64,000 bases of DNA from Frankia alni ACN14a (GTDB taxonomy: Bacteria > Actinomycetota > Actinomycetes > Frankiales > Frankiaceae), in the NCBI RefSeq assembly GCF_000058485.1, contig NC_008278.1, positions 924,962 through 988,961 of the forward strand, given 5' to 3'. The position numbers were made by a program, and so were the translations under genes. Positions 1 through 8,923 of this stretch are shown here, piece by piece (positions within the stretch are counted from its first letter, which is position 1; each line of letters begins with the position of its first letter). The notes beneath the pieces were generated by a model that ran no database searches, was not told where the DNA came from, and was given only the letters and a program-made list of their open reading frames with translations.

Positions 1-196
1 GTTGGTGTGGCCGTCGAAACGACAGCCGACGGGCCGGGCGGTGCTGCTGTTCGGCGACCGGTGTGGCGACGCGGTGCGCTATTCGCCGCTGGGATCACTC
101 CGGCTCGACCAGCCGCCCGGCCTGGACTGGCTGAACCGTCGCCTGGCACTCGTGCGGACCCGGATCGGACCACCCTGGCCCGGCCCGTCCGTCTGA
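1..196 (+). CDS. 3' end of an unidentified upstream gene (partial)
   Basis: The reading frame is open from the window edge to a TGA at 194-196 and its third codon positions are almost all G or C, as in the genuine genes here, so I read it as the last ~64 codons of a gene starting before the window. The visible tail (LLFGDRCGDAVRYSPLGSL... ending WPGPSV) matches no family I recognise. It lies 73 bases upstream of, and on the same strand as, the CHAT-domain gene and could share its operon. The competing +1 frame extends into the CHAT start and looks like a shadow. Confidence 0.45.
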   Translation, partial: LVWPSKRQPTGRAVLLFGDRCGDAVRYSPLGSLRLDQPPGLDWLNRRLALVRTRIGPPWPGPSV

Positions 197-269
197 GCTT
201 CAACGGGCACGCCTTGCCGCCGACCGGGAAGCCGGCCGGCGCAGGTCCTGTCGACAGAAGGGATGGCCG

Positions 270-3200
270 GTGGCACTCGGACCCGAGGAGTTCTTCGCGT
301 CGGACCCGGACCAGTTGCGGTCGATGATGGCGGCCATGGAGGGGCTGCGGCGGACCCTGCCGACGCTCACGGCGCATCTCCCGCCGCATGACCCGACCCG
401 TCGGCGGTTCGCGGTGCTGACGGCGTCCGCCACCCTGTCCGACGCGATGGTGCAGGGCCGGTGGTCGGAGGAGGAGGACGAGCTCCTCGCCGAGTTGGAG
501 CGGTTGGCGCCCGAGGGCCTGCGGACGGACTCCGGTGAGGACGACACCGTCACGCTGCGCTTTCTGATCGCGATGACACGGGCGTATCGCTGCCAGGTCC
601 TCACCGCCCGCCCCGGGCAGCAGCCCACGGTCGCGGAGATCGAACGGGCCGTCGAGGAGCTGGAGGCTGCGTTCGCCGAGATTTCCGCCGGTCCGTTGCC
701 GGCCACGGCCGCCAGTCTCGTCGCCGTCGTGCCGGTGGGGCACTGGCTCGTCGCGATGCTGCTGCTGGAGCTTGTTCGCCGGGGGCCTGTCGGCGCCGGC
801 AGCCGGGAGCCGCAGGACCGGGCGGCGGCCGAGCATCTGCTGGACCGGGCGCGCCAGCACTGGTCGACGGGTTCGGTGGCGGGGCTGCCGTTGAGTCAGG
901 ACAACAAGGACATGATCGACCTGCTGTCGCGGCGGTTGTCGAGCGCCACCGTCGATTCCATTCCCGTCGATCCGGTCCGAGCGGCGCAGCGCGGTTCCAC
1001 CCCCGTCCCGGACCCATCATCGGCCGCGCCCCCCGGCTCGGACCCGCCGGCTGCGCCGTCGCCCTCCGGCGAGCAGGCGTCGCCCGCGGACCCGGCTGCC
1101 TCCGCCGAGGCGTCGAGGCTGGCCGCGCTGGAGGAGGGCGTCCGCCGGCTGCGTGAGATGTACGCCGAGGCGGGCGAGGCCGACCGCGGTCGGGCCGCGC
1201 TGTCGCTGGGGTTGGCGATCGCGGACTTCGTCGATCACCTGCCCGCCGGTGACACGCGGCTGCCCGAGCTCGCCCGCGAGGGTGTCGGGCGGCTCACCGA
1301 GGCCGAGGCGGACGAGCACTCCGCGGAACTGGCGTCCGCCCGGGCCCGGGCACTGTCGCGACTCGGCCATCGGCTGCGCGTTGCTCCGCCCACTGCGACG
1401 GTCCAGCCATCGGCCGATCGGCTGCCCGGCGCACCCTTCGACTTCGGGCCTGGCGTGGATGTGAACTGGCCCGCCTGGCGCGAGGCCGAGCAGTGGACGC
1501 GCAGCGGGTTCGACGTCCTGCGTTTTCTGTCCGCGATCGCTCCCGGCGAGTACGAACCGGTGGTGCAGGCCGCCGAGCGGCTGGCGAAGGTCTCCGATGC
1601 GTCCGGTCTGGGCAGTGAGGCGACGCGACAGGCCGGTACGGCCTACCTGAACGAGGTCCTCGCTCATGCGGACACGGTCGGGCTGGACGACGGGCAGTCC
1701 GTTCTCATCCGGGCGTTCCTGCTGATGTTCCGGATCGTGCGGGCCACGGAGGTCGACGGCGGCGGCCAGCCGGTGGACTGGCCCAGCGCCGCCGAGCTCG
1801 ACACCGCCATCGCCGATCTGGAGGGTGTGGACCATCAGTCGCTGATGGCGGTGCCCGCGCCGATGGCCGGGATGACGAACGTGCTGCTCGCCGGGCTCAT
1901 CGTCAGCCGGGTGCAGATCGACATCCGGGACGGTGTCGATGGTCGTCCGGTGTCCTGGTACGACGACACGATCCGGCGACTCGAGCAGGTGCGCGGCCAT
2001 CTTGCCTCCCCGCCGCCGATGTTCGGCGGGATGGCCCAGACCCTGCGGGACGCCTGTGACCGCGCAACGGCGGATCTCCGTCTGGCACGCGACGTCGTCG
2101 CCCGCCTGCGATCCGCCCCACCTCGACCCCCCGCGCCCTCGCCCGCTCCGGCCCCGTCGCCGCCGCCCGCGCCGGCCCCGCCCCCCGCTCCGGCCGCGTC
2201 GGCGCCGTCCGCCCCGTCGCCTCCACTGGGTCCGGCGCCATCGTCGATCTCGCTCGAGGATTCGCCGTCCCTCGTCGAGTCGCCGTCGCCCGCTGGGTCG
2301 CCCTCGCCGGCCGACCCGATTCGGCCGGGCCGGGGTGGCGACGCCGTCGCCGCGGCGCTGCTGGACGAGGTCGGGGGCAGCCACCCACGGGCCGAGGAAC
2401 TCGCGCGGCGGGCGTCCGCGAGCCGGCGGCCCGAGGACATCACCGCCGCGATCGAGATGCTGCGGGTCGTCCGCCGCGGCCTCGCCGCCGGCGATCCGAC
2501 GCACGCTCTGGTGCTGGCCGAGGTCGCCCGCATGCTGGGTCTGCGGGCGCGGGTGACGGACTCGCCGCAGGTGCTGTCGGAGGCCATCGACGCCGGCGTG
2601 GAGGCGGTCCGGGCCGTGCGCGGCAGCGCGTCCGCGTCCGCGGTCGGGCATCTGGTGGCCCTGCTCGTCACCGCCATCGGCAGCCGGCAGACCATCGGGC
2701 CCGTCGACCGGGCGCAGGCCGCCCTGCTCGAAGCGCAGCAGGCGCTCGACCCGGCCGACTCCCGGGGCGCGGTCATCCTCGCCGTCGCGATCGGCGCGGC
2801 GCGCAGCCTCCAGACCTGGCAGCGCGGGCCCGCTGCCGCCCGGACCGCGGCGGCCGCACCCCTCCCGTCACCCTGCGTCGACGTCGAGCGGATGCTGCCG
2901 GACGGGGACCTGGCTGTCGCGTGGTACGGGCCGGCCCGTCAGGTGTACGTGTGGGCGCTGGCCGAGTCAGTCGGCCATCGGGACCGGGCCGCCGTGGATG
3001 TGGCGCTGCGGGTGTCCGCCCGGCTGGAGAAGCTCCTCGCCGCCGATCCGGCGGCCGTCGGGCAGGTGGACCGCGATTCCGACGCGTTCGCCGGTCTGGC
3101 CAGTCTCCTCGGCGCGGGCACGTCCGACGAGCTCGCGGGGCTGGGGCTGGCGCGCGAGATGCTGACGATGCTGCGGCAGGGCGGGCCGTTCGCGGCCATG

Positions 3201-5510
3201 CTCGACCAGGCCGTCGAGCAACGGTCCGCCGGACGGACGCCGTCACCGATGCCGGCGGCAACCCCGGCCGCGGCGCCGCTGTCGGGGAACGACAGCGAGC
3301 TCTTCGCCCGGCGCGGGTTGGCACTCGCCAGGCGGGTCCTGGGGCCGCGCCAGCCCGGCGGCCGCCTGGCGGGGACCTCCGGAGCGGGTGACCGGCCCCA
3401 GCCCGATCTGCTACGGGCCGCAGCGACGGACCTGCACGCCGCGTTGGGCACCGGCCTCGCCGACGCCGAGCTGCGGATCGAGTCGAACGCGACCCTCGGC
3501 TGCTGCCTCGCCGAGCTCTACTGGCAGGCGGAAGCCGACTCCTCGGCGGCGGTGTCCCGGTGCGACGCGACCGCGAGCGCCGTCGAGGTCGCCGATGCTG
3601 TCGCCGCCGATGCTGTCGCCGCCGCTGTCGACGACGCCGCTGTCGACGACGCCGCTGTCGACGACGCCGCTGTCGACGCCGCCGACGCCGACGACCGGGT
3701 CCTGGTGCGGACGCTGGTGGACGCCGTCGAGCACATCGGCCGGGCGCTGGCGGTCAGCGCGCACGCCGAGCCGACGCTGCGCCGAGCGGATCTCCTCGAG
3801 ACGTTGGCCCGCTGCTACCGGGAGCTCTACGAGCGGGAGGTGCGCCCGGAGGGCTGGCTGGACGCGCAGCGCACCGCGTCGGCGGCGCTGCGGGAGCTGT
3901 CCCGGCTGGTGATGGTCGTCGCCGACCCGGCGCAGAGTGCGGCCGCGGCGAGCCGGGCGAACGACATCGTGGCCCGCGCCGTCGGCTGGAGCCTCGCCGA
4001 CGACCGGCCCGATGCCGCTGTGCGCATCGCCGAGGCGGGCCGCGCCCTCGTGCTGTCCAGCACCGCGCTCGCCGGTGACCTGGAGCATCTCCTGCGGACC
4101 GCCGGACGCGATGATCTCGCCGACGCCTGGCGCAGCGGTGGCACCGAGGGACGGCTGGCAGCCCTCGACGGTCTGTGGGAGCTCGAGCACCGAATCGGCC
4201 CGCTGTCCACGCCGTCGGCGAACGAGATCCAGGTGGCGCTGGCGAGAACATCGCTGGACGCCGTCATCTACCTCATCCCGCCGGCCGCGGCTGACACCCC
4301 GGCGGAGGATGCCGCCGGCGCCGGCGCCGGCGCCGAACCTGGCGCTGGTGGTGGTGGCGCGGCTGGGGCCGGCGGTGTCCGGGCGCGGGCGATCGTGCTG
4401 CGGCCGCTGTTCGGCGAGGCGACGGTGCTGGAGCTGGCCGGCGTCGACGTCGGCCCCGACACCCCGCTGGACCGCTACCTTCGCGCGTTCCGTGCCGCGG
4501 TGGACCTCGCGCAGGCGAGCGGGCGCCGCGAGTTCTTCCTGACCTCGCCCGGCGGACCAGCCTGGGCCGACGCGCTGGAGGACCTCGGCCGTTGGGCGTA
4601 CGACACCATCGTCGGGCCGCTCGTCGAGCACACCCGAACCTGGCGTCTCGGCCGGGAGCCGCGCGTCGGGCTGGTGCCCGTCGGCACGCTGGCCGCCGTC
4701 CCGTTCGCCGCGGCGTGGAAGCCCGACCCGGACGTCGCCGGCGGACGGCGCTACGCCGTGCACGACCTGGTGCTCAGCTACGAGGCATCCGCCCGGCTGC
4801 TGGCCCAGACCGCGCGCCGGCCCAGGCAGGAACTGGGCCGCCGGGTGGTGTTCGTCACCGATCCGACCGGCGAGTTCCCGTTCGCGCGGCGGCTGGCCAG
4901 GCAGCTCCGACAGCGGCAGTACCCGGGCGCCGAGATGTACGGGCTCAAGCGCGATCCGAGCGGTCTGGCCGACACCGCGGCCGTGCTCGGCGCGCTGCCC
5001 GGGGACGAGCAGCCCGGTGCGTCACTGCTGCACCTGTCCATCCACGGCAGCGCGTCCGCCGCTGGTGCCGAAGGCCGCCCGCCGGAGCCGGCGCTGCTGA
5101 CGGCCGACGGCTGGCTGCCGCTGACCAGGATCCTCGCCCAGGCCCGCAGCCGTCCCCCGGACGCGCCCGGCGGCCTGATCATCACGGACGCCTGCCTGAC
5201 CGACACCACCAGCCTGCACTTCGACGAGTCGCTGACCGTCGCCACCGCGCTGCTCGCCGCCGGCGCCACCGGCGTCGTCGCCACCCGGTGGCCGGTCGAC
5301 CACGCGCCCGCCGCGATCCTGACCTACCGTCTGCACTTCCACCTGCATCGAGGTCACCCCGTCGCGCAGGCGCTCCGGCTCGCCCAACTGGACCTGATCG
5401 CCCCCGCCGACGCCGTCCGCCAGGGGCTGGAACCCCATCTGGCGGCGCTGCCGGACAGCCTGCTCGCCCACCCCGCCAGGTGGGCCTGCTACGTCCACCA
5501 CGGAGTCTGA
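270..5510 (+). CDS. Giant CHAT-domain (caspase-like) protease protein, 1746 aa
   Basis: The C-terminal ~370 residues form a CHAT domain, a caspase-fold cysteine peptidase. The presumed dyad is His1592 in LHLSIHG and Cys1642 in IITDACLTDTT, followed by the usual GATGVVATRWPV strand. The preceding ~1300 residues are Ala/Leu/Arg-rich helical repeats resembling TPR-type arrays, interrupted by Pro/Ser-rich linkers near residues 245-275 and 615-690. CHAT proteins of this architecture occur in actinobacterial conflict or signalling systems, where proteolysis is triggered through the repeat region; the trigger here is unknown. Start is GTG with AAGGGA about 9 bases upstream. A 15-base minisatellite lies inside the gene and a 43-codon ORF follows 42 bases downstream. 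Confidence 0.9.
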   Translation: MALGPEEFFASDPDQLRSMMAAMEGLRRTLPTLTAHLPPHDPTRRRFAVLTASATLSDAMVQGRWSEEEDELLAELERLAPEGLRTDSGEDDTVTLRFLIAMTRAYRCQVLTARPGQQPTVAEIERAVEELEAAFAEISAGPLPATAASLVAVVPVGHWLVAMLLLELVRRGPVGAGSREPQDRAAAEHLLDRARQHWSTGSVAGLPLSQDNKDMIDLLSRRLSSATVDSIPVDPVRAAQRGSTPVPDPSSAAPPGSDPPAAPSPSGEQASPADPAASAEASRLAALEEGVRRLREMYAEAGEADRGRAALSLGLAIADFVDHLPAGDTRLPELAREGVGRLTEAEADEHSAELASARARALSRLGHRLRVAPPTATVQPSADRLPGAPFDFGPGVDVNWPAWREAEQWTRSGFDVLRFLSAIAPGEYEPVVQAAERLAKVSDASGLGSEATRQAGTAYLNEVLAHADTVGLDDGQSVLIRAFLLMFRIVRATEVDGGGQPVDWPSAAELDTAIADLEGVDHQSLMAVPAPMAGMTNVLLAGLIVSRVQIDIRDGVDGRPVSWYDDTIRRLEQVRGHLASPPPMFGGMAQTLRDACDRATADLRLARDVVARLRSAPPRPPAPSPAPAPSPPPAPAPPPAPAASAPSAPSPPLGPAPSSISLEDSPSLVESPSPAGSPSPADPIRPGRGGDAVAAALLDEVGGSHPRAEELARRASASRRPEDITAAIEMLRVVRRGLAAGDPTHALVLAEVARMLGLRARVTDSPQVLSEAIDAGVEAVRAVRGSASASAVGHLVALLVTAIGSRQTIGPVDRAQAALLEAQQALDPADSRGAVILAVAIGAARSLQTWQRGPAAARTAAAAPLPSPCVDVERMLPDGDLAVAWYGPARQVYVWALAESVGHRDRAAVDVALRVSARLEKLLAADPAAVGQVDRDSDAFAGLASLLGAGTSDELAGLGLAREMLTMLRQGGPFAAMLDQAVEQRSAGRTPSPMPAATPAAAPLSGNDSELFARRGLALARRVLGPRQPGGRLAGTSGAGDRPQPDLLRAAATDLHAALGTGLADAELRIESNATLGCCLAELYWQAEADSSAAVSRCDATASAVEVADAVAADAVAAAVDDAAVDDAAVDDAAVDAADADDRVLVRTLVDAVEHIGRALAVSAHAEPTLRRADLLETLARCYRELYEREVRPEGWLDAQRTASAALRELSRLVMVVADPAQSAAAASRANDIVARAVGWSLADDRPDAAVRIAEAGRALVLSSTALAGDLEHLLRTAGRDDLADAWRSGGTEGRLAALDGLWELEHRIGPLSTPSANEIQVALARTSLDAVIYLIPPAAADTPAEDAAGAGAGAEPGAGGGGAAGAGGVRARAIVLRPLFGEATVLELAGVDVGPDTPLDRYLRAFRAAVDLAQASGRREFFLTSPGGPAWADALEDLGRWAYDTIVGPLVEHTRTWRLGREPRVGLVPVGTLAAVPFAAAWKPDPDVAGGRRYAVHDLVLSYEASARLLAQTARRPRQELGRRVVFVTDPTGEFPFARRLARQLRQRQYPGAEMYGLKRDPSGLADTAAVLGALPGDEQPGASLLHLSIHGSASAAGAEGRPPEPALLTADGWLPLTRILAQARSRPPDAPGGLIITDACLTDTTSLHFDESLTVATALLAAGATGVVATRWPVDHAPAAILTYRLHFHLHRGHPVAQALRLAQLDLIAPADAVRQGLEPHLAALPDSLLAHPARWACYVHHGV
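3594..3680 (+). repeat. In-frame 15-bp minisatellite inside the CHAT gene
   Basis: Three perfect copies of GCTGTCGACGACGCC (3624-3668), a truncated fourth copy, and related GATGCTGTCGCCGCC units just before. The unit length keeps the frame and encodes AVDDA repeats in an acidic linker between helical-repeat segments. Copy number probably varies between strains. Confidence 0.85.
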
Positions 5511-5552
5511 GGGGAGCCAGACGGCTCGACCGGCGAGGAGGGTGACGGCGTC

Positions 5553-5684
5553 GTGGCCGTCAGTGCGATCGCCGGCGAGTCGCTGCACCTCGACAACGTC
5601 GCTGACCTTGATCAGATCGACGACATGCTCCGTCGGACTCTGCCTACGCCGTGTGCTGCGGCGTCGGTCGACTATGCAGCGTGA
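5553..5684 (+). CDS. Small 43-residue ORF following the CHAT gene
   Basis: GTG start with AGGAGGG 10 bases upstream, TGA stop at 5682-5684, starting 42 bases after the CHAT stop. The product (VAVSAIAGESLHLDNVADLD... ending VDYAA) is acidic, without a signal peptide or membrane segment. About three quarters of third positions are G/C, which supports coding but is weaker than in neighbouring genes. I recognise no family. The position suggests a partner, regulator or substrate of the CHAT protease; this is inference from context only. Confidence 0.5.
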   Translation: MAVSAIAGESLHLDNVADLDQIDDMLRRTLPTPCAAASVDYAA

Positions 5685-5900
5685 TGCCCTCGGGCGGGTG
5701 CCCGAGCGTCACCCGGCCCACGCCCGGCATCAGCCCGGCCCACGCCCGACCGTCGCCCGTTCGCCCCGGGTTCACTCGATGTCGGCAGGTCGGATGATGG
5801 AGGTGGCAGATGGAACCGCACACCTGACACGGGCGGTGACGGTAGGTGCGGGTCCCGGCCCGTCCCTGCCGTCGCGGCCACCCGGGCCAGATCCGCGACA

Positions 5901-5937
5901 GCTGCCCGGCGGCGAACGTAGCTCACCGCCGGGCAGC
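5901..5937 (-). terminator. Strong hairpin terminator for the lectin gene
   Basis: Perfect 12-bp inverted repeat GCTGCCCGGCGG / CCGCCGGGCAGC with a 13-base loop, ending 44 bases beyond the lectin stop codon. It also lies downstream of the plus-strand CHAT pair and could stop both transcripts. The rest of 5685-5980 shows a direct repeat of CCCGGCCCACGCCCG near 5715-5750 and no convincing gene. Confidence 0.75.
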
Positions 5938-5981
5938 CCGAGCCTTCCGTCAATCAGGGCAGTACTCGCCCGGGGGCGGGC

Positions 5982-6476
5982 TCAGGCCCATTTCTGGTAG
6001 CTGCCGTCGTTGCAGTCGAGCGTGTACACCTGTCGGGAAGCGTTGGAATCGAGGCAGAAACCCGTCGCCAGATTGCGGAACGAGTACGTCCCATAGTCGT
6101 TGCGGGTGACCTGCCACTTCTGGTAGCTGCCCACGTTGCAGGCCAGAGTGTACACGCGCCTCGCGGCATCGCTGTCGAGGCAACGGCCGGTGGCCGCATC
6201 TCGGAAGGTGACCGCCGTAGCGAACTCGGTGGTGCCGACCGTCCATTCCTGGAAGTCCCCACCGTTGCAGCCCAGCGTGTAGACCTCGCCCACATCGTTG
6301 CTGTCGAGACAGAAGCTGGTAGCCAGATTCTTGAACGTAAGGCCGGACGCCGCCTGCGCGGTTCCCGCCAGACCGACACCCAGGAGCACTGCCGCCGCCA
6401 CGAAGACCGCCATGACCGGCCGCATGGCCTTCAGTGCCGCGAGCTCGCGGCAACGCCGACGAGAATTTATGCGCAT
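5982..6476 (-). CDS. Secreted ricin-type beta-trefoil lectin
   Basis: About 164 residues: a basic N-terminus (MRINSRRRCREL), a hydrophobic segment around MAVFVAAAVLLGVGLAG, a likely cleavage after AQAA, then exactly three repeats of the form FCLDSN...VYTLxCNxGxxQxW. The three QxW signatures (QEW, QKW, QKW) define one ricin B-type trefoil, a carbohydrate-binding fold. The protein stops one residue after the last QKW, so it is a minimal lectin without a catalytic domain. The start at 6476 was chosen because GGGGGA lies 11 bases upstream; the ATG at 6485 sits only 2 bases from that site. It is followed by a strong terminator and appears monocistronic. Confidence 0.88.
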   Translation of the reverse strand: MRINSRRRCRELAALKAMRPVMAVFVAAAVLLGVGLAGTAQAASGLTFKNLATSFCLDSNDVGEVYTLGCNGGDFQEWTVGTTEFATAVTFRDAATGRCLDSDAARRVYTLACNVGSYQKWQVTRNDYGTYSFRNLATGFCLDSNASRQVYTLDCNDGSYQKWA

Positions 6477-6784
6477 GATTGTCATTGTCCCCCGTATCGC
6501 GCTGACAAGTCGGAAATTATGGTTGCAGGTCACAGCTGGAGCGTCAACGCGTCCTGGATACGTATCGCTGTCCAAAAACGTGACAGATAATGCGGACGAC
6601 TGGCTGACCGACCACGCGCAGACCTCCGGCACGGTGTGGATGGCCTGGGAATGGCGGCCCTCGGCGCGGACGAGAGCCCGTAGGGTGGAGTGATCGAGGA
6701 GACGGCCCGGTCAAGCACCGTCGCCGGGGTGGGATCGAAGCGGGTGTGCCGTTGTCCGGCGGCGTCCGAGTAGGAGTGACAGCG

Positions 6785-7399
6785 TCAGGCCGGTTTCGAC
6801 GCGATGCCCTCGTAGGCGAAGCCGAGTTGGGCTGTGCCGCGCATCGGAAAGGTGCTGGCCGACTCCAGCGCCAGTCCGGCCTTCTCGACCAGGTCGTCGA
6901 TCCGGCGGTTGAGGCGGCAGCCTCCGGCGATCCTGCTCCAGGCGGGTGTGATCCGGTCCTGCCAGCGGGCGACGGTGGGCCGGGGTGAGCGGCCGTGCTC
7001 GGTGAAGTGCAGTGTGCCGCCGGGCCGCAGTACGCGATGGATTTCGCGCAGTGCCCGTTCGGTGTCGGGGATGGTGCACAGTGTCCAGGTGGTCAGGACG
7101 TGGTCGACCGACGCGTCGGGAAGCTGCAGCGCCTGACCGTCGTCGCCGATGAACTCGACCGTGACGGGTGCGGCGGCGATGCGGGAGGCGGCGAGCGTGC
7201 GCCCCACGGAGGCGGGCTCGACCGCGAGCAGGCGGGTGACTCCCGCCGGAAGGTACGCGAGATTGCGTCCCGACCCGAAGCCGATCTCCAGGACCTCACC
7301 GGACAGGCCGGCCGTGACACGCGCCCTGGCCTTCTCCATCGGCCGGCCGAGGACGAGATCGACGATGCGGGGCAGCACCTGGTCGTCATAGAAGCCCAT
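6785..7399 (-). CDS. Class I SAM-dependent methyltransferase (Methyltransf_11 type)
   Basis: About 204 residues. Motif I is VLEIGFGSGRNL, the following acidic position is in LLAVEPAS, motif II-like GDDGQALQLPDASVDHV, and the C-terminal part carries REIHRVLRPGGTLHFTEHG, the layout of small UbiE/Methyltransf_11 enzymes. The substrate cannot be told from sequence; relatives include lipid, quinone and antibiotic methyltransferases. The ATG at 7399 has AAGGAG 5 bases upstream; the adjacent GTG at 7402 is too close. No operon partner is evident. Confidence 0.85.
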   Translation of the reverse strand: MGFYDDQVLPRIVDLVLGRPMEKARARVTAGLSGEVLEIGFGSGRNLAYLPAGVTRLLAVEPASVGRTLAASRIAAAPVTVEFIGDDGQALQLPDASVDHVLTTWTLCTIPDTERALREIHRVLRPGGTLHFTEHGRSPRPTVARWQDRITPAWSRIAGGCRLNRRIDDLVEKAGLALESASTFPMRGTAQLGFAYEGIASKPA

Positions 7400-7658
7400 C
7401 ACGACTCCTTATCGGGGCCTGGCCTGGGCGGCACCTGCGAAAGTCAGAGCCACCCTCGGCGCTGTCGGTGGAACCACGGGCCATCGGGGTTGCCTCGATG
7501 ATGGCCGAGACAGGCCGGACGGCTGCAGGATAGTCGCGACATCGACGGCCTGATCCCAGATCTGGAGCCGCTCGGGCCGAGGAGGGCAGCCACGCCGACC
7601 GCTGCGCGACAGCTCTCTTACGGCCCCCGGCCGGTGCCTGCGGAGGTGGATCGCTCGT
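7400..7658. other. Intergenic region between divergent genes
   Basis: This 259-base stretch separates the minus-strand methyltransferase from the plus-strand unknown gene. It must hold both promoters, but I see no clear dyad or coding frame in it. Confidence 0.4.
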
Positions 7659-8042
7659 ATGCGTCCCCCTTATCCTGCGGAGGTGGCTGTCACTCGCGTC
7701 CTGATCGTCGGTTTTGACCCCAACGCACTGCCGGGTGTCGACGCCGAGGCGATTGCGCGCGGTCTCGCGCACGGCCTTGAGCGCGTCCAGGCGGCTGGCT
7801 GTCTGGTCGAGCAACTCCTCGTCCCACTCGACGAGTCGGCCGTGGACCGGATCAAGCGAGCGGTTGTCGGCCAAGCATGGGATGTCATTGTCATCGGCGG
7901 CGGTATTCGCAAGCCCGAGCCGCTGCTGGAGTTTTTCGAGACCGTGGTCAACCTCATTCACAGCGGCGCGCCGGCCGCCAGGATCGCCTTCAACTCCGAC
8001 GGTGGATCAAGCCTCGAAGCCGTCCAACGGGTCCTGTCCTGA
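7659..8042 (+). CDS. Conserved hypothetical protein, single alpha/beta domain
   Basis: 127 residues with alternating hydrophobic strands and helices: TRVLIVGFDPNAL, CLVEQLLVPLD, WDVIVIGGGIR, AARIAFNSDGG. The pattern resembles a small Rossmann-like or flavodoxin-like fold, but I recognise no catalytic signature. The ATG has GGAGGTG about 10 bases upstream; an in-frame GTG at 7683 is possible and would remove eight residues. It stands alone between minus-strand genes. Confidence 0.7.
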   Translation: MRPPYPAEVAVTRVLIVGFDPNALPGVDAEAIARGLAHGLERVQAAGCLVEQLLVPLDESAVDRIKRAVVGQAWDVIVIGGGIRKPEPLLEFFETVVNLIHSGAPAARIAFNSDGGSSLEAVQRVLS

Positions 8043-8143
8043 CAAAATCCGCGGCCATCACCTGGTCCAGGTGTGCTGACCGAGGAATTTCGGTAGAATC
8101 ATGCGCACGCACCTGCAGGACGGAGTGGACGGTGCCATGGCGG

Positions 8144-8854
8144 TCACGATGCAAAGGCGGTTGCCGTGATGTCGCTCGCGAGGTGAACCGACTCGTGGCC
8201 GTAGACGTCGGGTCGGTCCAACCGCAGGACAAGGCAGAACCTGCGGTCGGCGCCGTAGGCTCGGCGCAGCTCCTCGAACCGGCACCGCAAATAGTGTGCG
8301 GCGGCAAGGTTGGTGACCCCCGTCTGGCCGGCAATCAGAAATAGCGGCCGAGCGCCTGGGGAAGGGAAGACCCTGGCCATTATCACGAATTCCCGCAGTC
8401 CGGGCTCTCGAACAAACTCGGAACCGCCGGCGACTATCGCGATCGAGTCGGGCTGATCTCGGCGGTACGGTGTGAAACCTGCGCCGGGGAGGTAGGTCGC
8501 GATATGCCCTGCTGTTCGGTTGTTGGCAAAGGGGCCACCGATGCAGAACTCAACCCGACCGCCGGTGCCCTCCCGAAACTGGTCGGACTGGAAAATCTGG
8601 AACCCCGTGCCTCCGTCGTTGGCGATACTCGCCACCTCGACTAACGCTCTGACATCGGAGCGCTGCACGCCGAACGGGTTGTTCATCTGCTGCCCGATGA
8701 CGACGGCACACTCCCCGGCGCCGGAGAGGCCGAAGAACGCTCCGTACCGACCTTTTCGTCGAAGAAACTCGACTCGCCGCCAGCTCCAGACCAGACTCCC
8801 GGTTACGACGCTGGTCGGAACGCCGATCGCGACATTGACCACTATCGATGACAT
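8144..8854 (-). CDS. Uncharacterised membrane-anchored protein
   Basis: 236 residues. An N-terminal hydrophobic stretch (SSIVVNVAIGVPTSVVTGSLVW) followed by basic WRRVEFLRRKGR looks like an uncleaved signal anchor. The body has ECAVVIGQ, VEFCIGGPFANNRTAGHI, DSIAIVAGG and LIAGQTGVTNLAAAHYL, motifs I have seen in a family scattered through streptomycetes and relatives, annotated only as hypothetical. GGGAG lies 4 bases before the ATG. Base composition is visibly lower in GC than the neighbouring genes, so transfer is possible. I do not assign a function. Confidence 0.7.
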   Translation of the reverse strand: MSSIVVNVAIGVPTSVVTGSLVWSWRRVEFLRRKGRYGAFFGLSGAGECAVVIGQQMNNPFGVQRSDVRALVEVASIANDGGTGFQIFQSDQFREGTGGRVEFCIGGPFANNRTAGHIATYLPGAGFTPYRRDQPDSIAIVAGGSEFVREPGLREFVIMARVFPSPGARPLFLIAGQTGVTNLAAAHYLRCRFEELRRAYGADRRFCLVLRLDRPDVYGHESVHLASDITATAFAS

Positions 8855-8923
8855 GTGACTCCCGAGAGGAGACGGCGCGGTCGCAGAGCCGCGGCGGTCG
8901 GGTGCCGTGCGATCATCGACCGC

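Noticed and set aside
1017-2651. Large minus-strand ORF inside the CHAT gene
   Set aside because: High-GC shadow, rich in Arg/Gly/Pro, without motifs or a start site; the CHAT frame is clearly the real one.
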